64,000 nucleotides of DNA, taken from Prorocentrum cordatum (lineage: Eukaryota; Sar; Dinophyceae; Prorocentrales; Prorocentraceae). The notes beneath the pieces were generated by a model. It searched no databases and was not told where the DNA came from. It saw only the letters and a list, made by a program, of their open reading frames with translations. Shown one piece after another: positions 42,541-51,554 of this stretch. Location: assembly GCA_963575745.1 (NCBI GenBank), contig CAUYUJ010020671.1, forward strand, positions 281,397-345,396, in the 5' to 3' direction. Numbering within the stretch: position 1 is the first letter of the stretch; each line of letters begins with the position of its first letter. Made by a program: the position numbers and the translations under genes.

Positions 42541-43240
42541 TAATGTAACACCAATGATTTCGTGTTTCCGCGTATGTATTTGCAGCTGCATAACTGAACG
42601 TAACTGGATGCAACTCGCCACAAGTTCACAAAAGTTCACCCAATCGACTTATAAGTCTCACTAGCTGTTTTTGTTACATATCACACGGCTTGTTCTACCA
42701 AACTGAGCTGAATCCCGGGCTCGCAACCACAATCCCAGAAATTTGCTGCGAACCCAGGATTGGGTGCATTCCCTAAGAATGAATTGCGTTGGCGTGCCCC
42801 ATTGCGACCTGCCGCAACCGGCTGCAACATTCTTCGCCGTCCCCCTCCTCCTCCTCCTCCTCCTCATCCTCCTCCTTCTGCCGCTCTACCACTCGTCCTC
42901 CCCCACATCCTCTTCCTTTCCTCGCTCCCCGAGATTCCCTCCCTCCTATCTTTCGCCCTCCACCCGGCGCCTTTCGGGAGCCCCGGGCCCAGAGGCACGG
43001 GGAGGGCCAGGGACCTCCCGAGCTTTCGAAGAATTCTGAAAACCTCCGTAGGGAAGGGGCCAAATTTCCAAAGCCACCAGGGATGGCGCGAACTATCGTG
43101 TGCAAGGCCTCAAGGACCAAGGTGCATGGCGCGAAGAGTCAGTGCAGTTTTGTATACATCTATACATCTATATATATATATATATATAAATATAACAAAT
43201 GTATTCTGCTTCCAGAGACATGCGCAAACTCCGTATGTTT
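42541..43240. other. No gene seen; CT-rich and AT tracts
   Basis: Includes a (CTC)n tract at 42846-42880 and (AT)n at 43170-43190, just before the leader relic. Confidence 0.55.
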
Positions 43241-43245
43241 CGCGA

Positions 43246-43267
43246 TCGGCAGCCATTTTGGCTCGGG
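43246..43267 (+). other. Relict spliced leader (DinoSL)
   Basis: Aligned to the 22-nt dinoflagellate leader, 18 of 22 positions match, including an unbroken AGCCATTTTGGCTC (43251-43264). It lies 34 nt before the ATG of the exonuclease ORF. A leader encoded in genomic DNA at a gene's 5' end indicates that the gene came from a reverse-transcribed, trans-spliced mRNA. Confidence 0.85.
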
Positions 43268-43301
43268 CCGCTTCGGCGCCAAGGGCCGAGTCGCGCCGGG
43301 C

Positions 43302-44126
43302 ATGCCCGCGAGAAGATGGCTCACGGGCGGTGGCAAGAAACATGCCCGCAGCAGCGAGGGCACCGCTGCGCCCGGCGCGCGCCCGCGTGCCGTCAGCATG
43401 CTCCTGGGGGCCCCCTGCAGCGCGCCTTGGCCCGTCGACTTCGGCACCGTCATCTACGACCTCGAGGCGATCCACGACGCAGAGAGGGGGATCTACGCGA
43501 GCAAGGGCCTCTTCGAGTGCGAGCACTCCGAGCACATCGTCTGGAAGAGGCGGTCGCAGGTCATCCAGTTCGCGGCGGTGGACTTGCGGACCGGCGAGCG
43601 CTTCCGCGTGTCGTGCAGGCCGAAGTTCGAGTGGGACGAGGTGAGGTCGCCGGCCGCGCGGGAGTTCGCAGAGGACCACGGGCATGATCTGATTGTCAAA
43701 GACATGAGACTGCCGCACTTCGAGGACAGGTGGAAGGATGAGATCATGCCTTTCCTCAAGAGGGCCGCTGGGAAGTCCGGGCGGCTGGCCATGATCGCCC
43801 ACAACGGCGACAAGTTCGACCACTACGTGCTGGGCAAGGAGCTCTGCGACCTGAAGCTGAGCTCGTCCGGCCAGCTCAGCCTGCACTGCTTCGACCCTGT
43901 CCGGACGCTGAAAGGCCTGCACGGAGAGGACTATGGCACAGGCGGGCAGCTGAGACTGGAGACGTTGCACAGCAGGCACGTGCCGGCGGACAGGGTCGGG
44001 GCCCGCACGGGCCAACACCAGGCCATCGACGATTGCCTGATGCTGCGCGAGGTTGATGGTGTTCCAACCTGTTTTAGCTTTGACCGGCAGAAAGAATTTC
44101 GAGCACCAAGAAAGTATCGAAGCTGA
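43302..44126 (+). CDS. DEDDh 3'-5' exonuclease-like protein, retroposed
   Basis: 274 residues from the first ATG after the leader relic. The frame is open much farther upstream (to 42789), but only through CT-rich sequence. Exonuclease motifs are in order: Exo I YDLE with D53 and E55; Exo II AHNGDKFD with D173; Exo III HQAIDD with H239 and D244. This is the DEDDh arrangement of DnaQ/TREX-type enzymes, which remove 3' nucleotides from DNA or RNA. Length suits a stand-alone exonuclease. There is no polymerase domain and no clear targeting peptide, although the first ~40 residues are basic and Ala/Gly-rich. No introns, in line with retroposition. Catalytic residues are intact, so it could be functional. 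Confidence 0.85.
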   Translation: MPARRWLTGGGKKHARSSEGTAAPGARPRAVSMLLGAPCSAPWPVDFGTVIYDLEAIHDAERGIYASKGLFECEHSEHIVWKRRSQVIQFAAVDLRTGERFRVSCRPKFEWDEVRSPAAREFAEDHGHDLIVKDMRLPHFEDRWKDEIMPFLKRAAGKSGRLAMIAHNGDKFDHYVLGKELCDLKLSSSGQLSLHCFDPVRTLKGLHGEDYGTGGQLRLETLHSRHVPADRVGARTGQHQAIDDCLMLREVDGVPTCFSFDRQKEFRAPRKYRS

Positions 44127-44253
44127 AGGGTTTTCACGTGTCGGGCTCTGGGAGGCGATACTCGTTTGACACCGTTTCGATATTTTTCGGGGTGCTCGAA
44201 GCTTCAAGCAGTGGCGAAGCGTCTTGGCTCGCCTACAGGCCCTGCCTACAAAG

Positions 44254-44400
44254 CAATGTTCTAAGAACTTTTTGTGGTTTCCGTGAAATGTTCTTAGAAC
44301 ATTTCTCTGTCTGGGACTGTCTTGTTTTGTCACATCGGGTTTATGTTCTAAGAGCATGGTTTTCGTTCTTGGAACATGTTTGGGTTCTGAAAACATGTCG
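44254..44400. repeat. Cluster of GTTCTNAGAAC palindromes
   Basis: AATGTTCTAAGAACTT (44255), the perfect 19-bp palindrome AAATGTTCTTAGAACATTT (44286-44304), and imperfect variants near 44343, 44365 and 44384 lie in the 3' flank of the exonuclease gene. Confidence 0.8.
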
Positions 44401-44459
44401 TGGTGGGCCTATAAAAATGCCGGTACGGTACGGTCGGTCCGTGCTCAAATGTTACTCCT

Positions 44460-44856
44460 GAGATGTGGTCCTTAAGTACGGTGGGCGCAGCATAGCGCGA
44501 GGTTCTGGCGCACTGGCAGCACCTCGCGGAGGCCCTCGCCGCGGAGATCTCCGGGGCGTTCGACGCCCACGCCACCGAGGTTCTGCAAGGGCTTTAAAGA
44601 CGCCTCTACCCTGGTTTACGAGGCGCAGTGCGCTGAACCTCCTGTGGGCTGACAGGGTAAACCCTGCGTATCCCGCATGTCGCGCGGCGTCCTGGCGGCT
44701 CTCTGGCCTTTGGGAGCTCCCAGGAGGTTTGCAAACCACGCACTTGTTACCTCGGGTAGGGGCGTTTTGTTCATCCCTCATGCTGGGGACCAGACCGCCG
44801 ATGGTTCGAGGCTCGAGGCTCTTGTGCGGCTGGGCTCCCTTCGGGATTCTGGTGAA
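44460..44856 (+). other. Coding-like fragment, unrecognised
   Basis: Short natural-looking pieces in shifting frames (QHLAEALAAEISGAFDAHAT near 44517, and GVLFIPHAGDQTADGSRLEA near 44764) with G/C-rich third positions. Probably a scrap of a mobile element. It directly precedes the second MITE, as GC-rich coding debris precedes the first. Confidence 0.3.
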
Positions 44857-45008
44857 GTCGGGCACGTCCCCCTGCAGGAGGACTATTCGCGAGACTAGTC
44901 AAGATATAGTCGGGGGGGGGCGCTTTTTCGTATCTTTGCTGTTTTTGAGCATGCTCTGATTATTCTTCACTTTTCGTCCATAATCCCCCTGTGAGGGACA
45001 TGCCCGAC
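44857..45008. mobile_element. 152-bp MITE, copy 2
   Basis: Begins GTCGGGCACGTCCCCCTGCA and ends with the inverted GAGGGACATGCCCGAC. Same length and terminal sequence as 4018-4169, including a TTTTCGTCCATAATCCCCCT-type right arm. Interior AT-richer than the flanks. Confidence 0.8.
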
Positions 45009-45177
45009 ATTCGATGCTGTTGAGAACGCACCTCAGGAGGGGTCCTGGGACAGATCTCTTGACCCGCTGACGCAAGCATCCAACGTTTTGAGCAGTCTTC
45101 GGCATCGGGAGGCGCGTCGGGCCCTGGGGCCGTTAATTAAGGAGGCTGGGACGAACAAATTGCCCCCCTCCCCCCAC

Positions 45178-45268
45178 CAGGGCTCGTTTCGATTCCTCCG
45201 ATTCGATTCGATTCGATTTCGATGGCTTCCGATTCCGATTCGATTCGACTTGGGATTCTGATTCGTTG
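45178..45268. repeat. GATTC degenerate repeats
   Basis: TCGATT and GATTCCGATT units. A similar patch lies at 46665-46740 on the far side of the next repeat block. Confidence 0.75.
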
Positions 45269-45278
45269 GCTTACGCCA

Positions 45279-46602
45279 CACCGCCGACCCCTTGGGGCGG
45301 CAGCAATCGTCCCCCGCGTGGCCTGTCCAGAGAGCCTGTGAGGCTCCCCTAGACACGTTTTGGAGCCCTCTTAGGACCGTCCTGCCGTTCCCCTGGGCCG
45401 TTGCCATGGTTTCTGGGGCCTTCGTGGGGCGCCCGGAGGTCGGCGTGGAGCCTTTTGGAGAGTCTCTTGGGGTGCCAGAGGTCGATCTTGGAGGTTTACT
45501 GGGCCTTTGTGGGCCTCGTGGAAGCCCAAGAAGCGACTATGCTGAACATGTTTTTCCCTGAGGCCTGCTTGGAGCGACTCGTGGTCGCGTATGCAAACGT
45601 CTTGGACACCCATGAGGCTGTCTGGAGGCAGTCTTGAGCGGGTTGGACCGAATCGTTCCCCGCGTGGGCTCTCCAGACAGCCTTTGGGAGCCCTCTTGCC
45701 CCATTTTGGAGCCCTCTTGGGAACGTCCTGCGGCTTTCCTGGGCCGTTGCTATGGTTTCTGGGGCCTTCGTGGATCGCCCGGAAGCCGTCTTGGAGCCTT
45801 CTTGGGAGCCTCTTCGGGTGACAGGGGTCGATCTTGGAGGTTTATTGGGCCGTTACGGGCCTCGTGAAAGCCCAAGAAGCGAATGTGGTGAAAATGTACG
45901 TTTTCCCTCGTGAATGGGACGGTTCTTGCTTCTGGAGGCCTGCTTGGAGCGTCTCGTGGTCGCGTTTTCAAACGTTTTGGACACCCATGGGGCCGTCTGG
46001 CGGCGATCTTGGGCGGGTTGGACCGAATCGTCCCCCGCGTGGGCCGTCCGGGCAGACTTTGGGGGCCCTCTTGCCCCGTTTTGGAGCCCTCTTGGGACCG
46101 TCCTGCGGCTTTCCTGGGCCGTTGCTATGGTTTCTGGGGCCTTCGTGGATCGCCCGGACGCCGTCTTGGAGCCTTTTTGGGAGCCTCTTGGATTGGCGAG
46201 GGTCGATCTTGGAGGCTTCTTGGGCCGTTTTGCGCCGCGTGGAAGACGAATGGGCGAATGTGGTGAAAATGTACGTTTTTTCCAAGTGAATGGGACGATT
46301 TTTGCTTCTGGGGGGCCTCGTTAGGGCGCCTCGTAAAGTTGTTTCAAACGTCTTGGGGACTTATGGAGCCGTGTGGAGGCAATCTTCGGCGTTTTGGGGC
46401 GATCTTTCGTCGATTCGTAGCTTTCTTGGACCGTTCCGGGAACCTTTGGAACCTTTTTGGCTCGTTTTGGGGCATCCTGGAGCTCCAAGTGTGCGGATGA
46501 TGGATTTGCTCCCCCCCCTCCAAACTGGCCGGACCAGGCCCCTGGGGGAGGGGTTTGAGGAGGGGGAAGCATCTCACACGCCGTGACCCCAAGGGGTCGG
46601 CG
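45279..46602. repeat. 346-375-bp tandem repeats of GGCCGTCTTGG type, bounded by a 17-bp inverted repeat
   Basis: AATCGTCCCCCGCGTGG (AATCGTTCCCCGCGTGG in the middle copy) recurs at 45305, 45651 and 46026. The units are rich in GGAGCCCTCTTGG and GGCCGTCTTGGAG, the minus sense of the CCAAGACGGCC family. CCGCCGACCCCTTGGGG at 45279 is matched by its reverse complement at about 46585-46602. Open frames are repeat translations. Confidence 0.8.
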
Positions 46603-47340
46603 GATTGGGGTTCCGGTTCCTTTTTGGAGGCGTACCAGCTTGCCGATGTCCGCCGATCCGACTTTTCCCGACTTGGCTGCCGATTTCAGACGATCCGATT
46701 CAATTCGATCGCCGATCCGACTTATCGATTCGATTCTGGGCTATCCTTTCTCCCCCAGAAGTCGGCTACACACAAGACGGATCCTTCGCCTGAGTGACCC
46801 CTGATGCTGGCCCACAGGGATCACCCCACCGTTGGCTTGAAGCGGATTGCGCGCTCGGAGTTGGCACCCCCGCCGCCCCCGAAAGTCGCGCACCAAAGGT
46901 TGGGCTAGCCAAGGCTCACTCTTACGTGTAGCCGAGGGACGGGGATTCGGGGACCCTGTGGACCCGCGCCATCGAACAAAGCGGAGCCGCCAGATGCCTG
47001 GTTGCATGCCGTCCGCAGGAAACACCCATGTGCACCACCACGCTTGGCCAGTTTCGTCTTGGGACCTGGGATGCTGTAAACACGCTATTGGCCTAGACTA
47101 GAAAGGGCGTGTACACCACTCCAGGGCCATAGATATGGCGACGAGATCAAGTTATATATCCATCTATCTGTCTGTCGGTTTGTCTATCTATCCATCTGGG
47201 GATGAATACAGGTGTTAATCAGCGTGGGCTCGACATCTTCTGTTTCTGGCAATGTATGCTGCGCAGTATATATAGAAAGCAATACATGTATAGACAGTGC
47301 TTGCACCCTTCAACCCTCACGAAAGTGCCTCTGCAGCCTT
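46603..47340. other. No gene seen
   Basis: GATTC patch (46665-46740), unique sequence, and a short (TCTA/TCTG)n tract at 47158-47200. Confidence 0.5.
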
Positions 47341-47368
47341 TTGTCTCGAGTCCTTCCATCCAGTGGAT

Positions 47369-47865
47369 GTTTCACGAGATTCTGTCCTCCGCTGCCAGCT
47401 TCGCCCATCAGCTGGCCGCTTCTGCCATACAGGGGCTGGGTCGTGCGGCCGGCCGCGCCGCCCTGCCCCGACTGCCGCTGCGAGCCACGGCTCACCTGTG
47501 CGGCCTGCCCCGAGCCGGCGACGACGCCGGCCTGCCCCGCAGTCATCTGCGACTGCAGGGGCGCGGAGTGCCCGGCGCGCGAGGCCGGGCTGGAGCGGCC
47601 GGGGCTCACGCTCTCAGCCACATTGGGCAGCGGGCTCGTGGCGATCGTGGGCTTCGCCGCCGGCGCTGCCTGGGCGCGGGGCTGCCAGAGGAGCTCCTTG
47701 CAGCCGGGGCCGCGGCCCGGCCTCGCGGCGCTGGAGGAGGCGCCGGCCAGCCGCGGCTCCCGCGTCGGAGCTCCCGCTGGGGCGCCGCGCTCGCCGCGCT
47801 CGTCTGCCTCGTCGGGGCGGGACTTTGGAGGGGAGGCGTTGGCGTGGAGGTCGCGCCGCCGCTAG
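47369..47865 (+). pseudogene. Small Cys-rich ORF with one transmembrane segment
   Basis: Starts MFHEILSSAASFAHQLAASA in one frame (from ~47369), then changes frame near 47450 to PPCPDCRCEPRLTCAACPEP with a regular C-x2-C-type Cys array. A hydrophobic stretch (SATLGSGLVAIVGFAAGAAW, ~47617-47676) is long enough to span a membrane. It ends TAG (47863), 18 nt before the next ORF's ATG. A membrane-anchored, metal-binding accessory protein on a retroelement would be unusual. The function is unknown. Confidence 0.45.
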
Positions 47866-47883
47866 ACGAGCTGCTGAGGAGGT

Positions 47884-48990
47884 ATGGCGGCTGCGGCGGC
47901 ACGCCTCGCCCTGGACATCCCCGAACCGCAGGTGGCGATCAACTTCGAGGACGATGCCAACTTCCGGTGGCACGTACGTGTGCTACGGGTGCGCCTCGCG
48001 GATGGGCGCTGGGTGAGCTGGACGCCAGACCTGGACGTGGTAGTGGTGAACATAGCGGACCATATCGTGGTGCCAGTCCCGAGGCGTGCCCCAGCGCCAG
48101 CCCGAGTGCGAGGGAACTTGTACGCCGCCGACGCGTTGACGGAGGACGAGCTCACCACGGTGAGGCTGGAGGCGGACGCGCTGGGCAACGTCCTGGGCGC
48201 CGCCCCAGCAGGAGTGGGGGCGGCTCCGGCGGCTGGCTGGCGGCGGACTGGCGCTTCGCGGACACGACGTACGAGAAGTTCGCGACAGACGGTGCCGCCG
48301 GACATCACCAGGAACCCGGTGAGGCTCCAGGCGAGGGGCGCCGCCGGTCTGGCGGAGGTCGAGGAGGGCGGAGAGACGTTCTGGACCTTCGTGGAGAAAG
48401 TCGGCGACCCGGACCTGGACGAGTGGCGGGAGGAGAAGCGATCTGGTCCTGAGCGAGACCCCCGAGTGCTTTCAGTCCACCGCGAGGTGGGCAGAGCGAG
48501 GTACCACTCCATGCGCGAGGGGCTGGCGCTTATGCAGTTTTTTGAGACGGGCAAAGCACCGGCGGACTGGCCCTTCCCAGCGACCGCGCCCTCAGCGATC
48601 CGCGAGGTGTTGCTGGCGGCCAGGGCTGCCAAGGAGGATCTCGCGGGGTTCCACGACTTCTGGGCGCGGGCATCGGGGGTGAACCCAGACTCCCCAGTCG
48701 CGCTCAAGCACAGGGACCTGATCGCGGTGCTTCGCCACATGCTGAGCTTCGACCAGCTGAACCTGGGCCAGCTATCGTCAGCGGAGTTGCTCGGTCGGCT
48801 TATCTTTCAGATGCATCAGGCGACGAAGCGCAACCCCAAGAACCCCGACTTCCGAGGGACCGACCTGATGGTGATGTCGACCTTGGATTCCTCAATCGGC
48901 GTGCTGTCTGGGGAGTTCGCGCGGTGGCCGGCGGAGGAGCAGAAGTCGGCGGCCGATGAAGCAGCAGCGCCTGTACCAGGAGGAGGAGGA
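47884..48990 (+). pseudogene. gag-like ORF of the second retroelement
   Basis: Reads LALDIPEPQVAINFEDDANF, ADGRWVSWTPDLDVVVVNIA, then, after two compensating frame changes near 48205 and 48290, ITRNPVRLQARGAAGLAEVE, TFWTFVEKVGDPDLDEW and YHSMREGLALMQFF. It continues with KHRDLIAVLRHMLSFDQLNL and FQMHQATKRNPKNPDFRGTD. Well-structured, mostly helical sequence with G/C third positions. No catalytic motif is visible. Its position suggests a capsid-like or structural role. Beyond ~48955 the sense passes to another frame (MKQQRLYQEEEDKRRGNR). Confidence 0.5.
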
Positions 48991-49536
48991 CAAACGACGT
49001 GGCAACCGCCCCGACGACAAGGGGGGGGGGCCCGAAGGACAAGGACAAGGGCTAGCCTCGCCTCGACCACCGGGGCATTTTTGGCGCTCGCCCTGGGCGG
49101 CGTCTTCATGGTCGCCGGGGGCGGGCCGCATGCGCTACCGCCCCGCCTTCGGCAGGCGGCGGAGAGTCGAGGCGGCGCCAGCCGCCTTGCCTGGCAGCAG
49201 CGCTGGCGCGCCAGAAGCGAGTCGCTGGTCGAGGGGGCTGTGGCGTCTCTCAACGCCTCGGTCTGCTGCCCGCCAGGATGGGTTCTTCATGCCGAGGATC
49301 CTCGCCGTGTTTTTGATGCTGACGCCCCAGACGTGCAAGACGGGATGTCATGCTACGATGCCAGAGCAACCTTGCAGTTCGCGCTTGCGCCCGTCGCGTC
49401 GGAGACGCTCCCGCTGGGCGTGTTGGGCGAACTGCTGCAGTGTAAGTCTATCTACGACCTGGGCGAGAACTACACCCACCACCCAGGCGGACTGCGACGC
49501 CTCGAAGCTCGCGGTCCTCATGCGGAGCTCCGTTCC

Positions 49537-50770
49537 GCCGAAGGCCGTGGACGTGGTGGGGAACCTGCGCCGCCGGTGCCTCCAGGATCCCAACTACCTC
49601 ATCGTGCTGCCGTTTGACGCGCTGGCCTCGCTTGACAAGCCGGCCCAGCCTCAATGGGGCCAGCGCGGCGCCAAACCGGGCGCGGCTCGGCGCGAGTTCA
49701 TCCGGCGCCTCGACGCCTTCCCCCTCGAGCTCTTGCGCCTCGGGTTCGCGCTCCGCGAGGAGCTCGAGCCTCCGCCTGACTTCGTGCTCGTCGGCAGGGG
49801 GGTCTGCGGCGAGAAGCGCATGCTGGTGCTCTGGCGGCGGCGCCGCGGGCGGCGGTGGCTTGCGCTCGACGAGCTGCGTCGCCCCCCCGCGCCGGCGCCC
49901 GCGCGGGTGCGCAGTGTGCTGGTGGGCCTCGTCGAGCACTTCTCGGCGCGGTGGGAGTTGCTGGCCTGCCTCTCCTCCGTCCACCGCGTCATCGGCGACG
50001 GGGCCGACCGCGAGCGGAGGCTCGACGCCGCGACCTTGGAGGAGCTGCGCGCCATCCAGGGGCTCCTCCCGCTGGGCGCGGTCGAGCTCGGGCAGGGCAC
50101 CGCGGGGGTGGCGCTCGGGTCCAACGCCTCCGAGTACGACTATGGGGCGGATCGGTGCGTCGGGCCCCGCGAGGCTTGGGGCGCAGCTCGGTCCCGCATG
50201 CGCTGGGGGTTCCGCGGGCCCGACCTCGCTTCCGGCGGGCTCGACTGGCGTCGGGAGCTGCGAGGCGGGCCGGTAGGCAGGCCGAACGCGGTGCTCAGTG
50301 ACTTCGCGGACTGCGCCCGGGGCCCCCTTCGGCGGGATATCGCCGACGACCGGGCGCGCTCCGTGCGCAAGAGCAAGCCGTTCGTGGACGACGTGGGTCG
50401 CGTCTCTGCCCCCGGCGCCGCCTGGGGGGGCCCAAGGCGGTGGGGGGCCGTAGTCGTGGGCAGGTGGAGGCGGTCCGACAAGATCCTCAGCCTCGAGGCC
50501 GAGGCCGCTCTCCTGGGCCCGGAGGAGTACTGCTCCGACCTTGGGCACCACTCCACAGATCTGGTGTCGCTCCGCGACTTCATGTCCGAGGCGCTGGCCA
50601 CAAGGCGGGGGCGGTCGCGCACGCGGGGCAACTTGGCGTTGGCCCGGCGAGCCGGTGCCAGGCAGTTGGCCAGCGACGCCCGCTGGGCGCGGCACCACAT
50701 CGAGGCGCACCGCAACCCGAGACACTACGAGTGCCGGCAGCCCCACCGCTGGCCTGAAGAGGCCCGACGC
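49537..50770 (+). pseudogene. RT connection/RNase H-like region with eroded catalytic site
   Basis: From VVGNLRRRCLQDPNYLIVLP onward the frame is continuous. It includes LVEHFSARWELLACLSSVHR and an RNase H-like block: GSNASEYDYG (~50115), where Asn replaces the expected first Asp; LSLEAEAALLG (~50491), carrying the Glu; TDLVSLRDFMSE (~50562), where the usual D-N-M-S block is altered; and RWARHHIEAHRNPRHYECR (~50678). Similar blocks with intact residues occur in the element at 24102-30154 (FDASPWGYG, LGDNMS). The loss of two active-site positions marks a dead copy. Confidence 0.55.
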
Positions 50771-50929
50771 TGGGCCGGCGCTTGCCTGCTCGACGCCGGG
50801 CGTCCGCGGACGGCTGAAGAGGGCTTGGAGGGGGCTGCCCCGGGAGCGGCGCCTCGCGCCGACGCCCCCTGCGGCCCCCAGCCCGCGGGTCAGCCAGACC
50901 TGCTGGGAACGACTCGTCATATCAAAAGA

Positions 50930-51550
50930 ATTCCCATCATCTCAGAAGAACTCAGATCCCCTCGCCCCCCTCCTCCTGTCCTCCTCCTCCTTATCCAACC
51001 ATCGCCTCCTCATTCTCCTTCCTTCCTCCTCATCCACCCTGTCTCCCTCAGTGTGTTTCTCCTCCTTGGCTCCTTCTCTTCCTCGTGGGCCTCACGTGCC
51101 TCCTATCCCTCGCTTGCCCATTCACCGTCGGAAGCTGAAATCGCATGCGCGTCCTAAAAAGGGCTCGAGGACGACCAAGAGAACCGCCTCAAAGACATCT
51201 CGCACAATCAAACTTCTTGTCGAGGACCCTCAGGAGGCTCGTTTGAACCGCTGTTGAGGCCACTTAGGGCCATCTCTATATTTCTGTAGGTACTTGGGAA
51301 TATTGAGACACTAAGACTCTGAAGGTCAGCAGCGATGGCCGCCTGAAGGTTTCTTGGGTACTCTGTGGCTCTTGAAGACATTTAGGGCTCTTGGGACCAG
51401 TTGGGCCTCTTTGGGGCTACGTGGGGCCCATCGCGCGTACATCCATCATCATCGAAGCCTTTTTTGGGCTGGTTGATTGTGAACTTGAATTTCAGCGCCT
51501 CGCCCACGCCTCCAGGAGCACTGCTCCGTTTTATCCGAACAGCCTTTTGG
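50930..51550. other. No gene seen; CT-rich patch
   Basis: 50960-51110 is CTCC-rich. The rest is unique sequence with GGGCTCTTGGG-type scraps. Confidence 0.5.
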
Positions 51551-51554
51551 GCTC

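Larger units (their letters stand above)
47340..50910 (+). mobile_element. Second degenerate retroelement (Cys-rich/TM ORF, gag-like ORF, RNase H)
   Basis: A plus-strand series of GC-rich ORFs in different frames ends in an RNase H-like domain. An intact RT core between the gag-like and RNase H parts was not found, and the RNase H has lost its first catalytic Asp. No terminal repeats were identified, and no recombinase follows, so the element is truncated or of another class. Confidence 0.65.
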
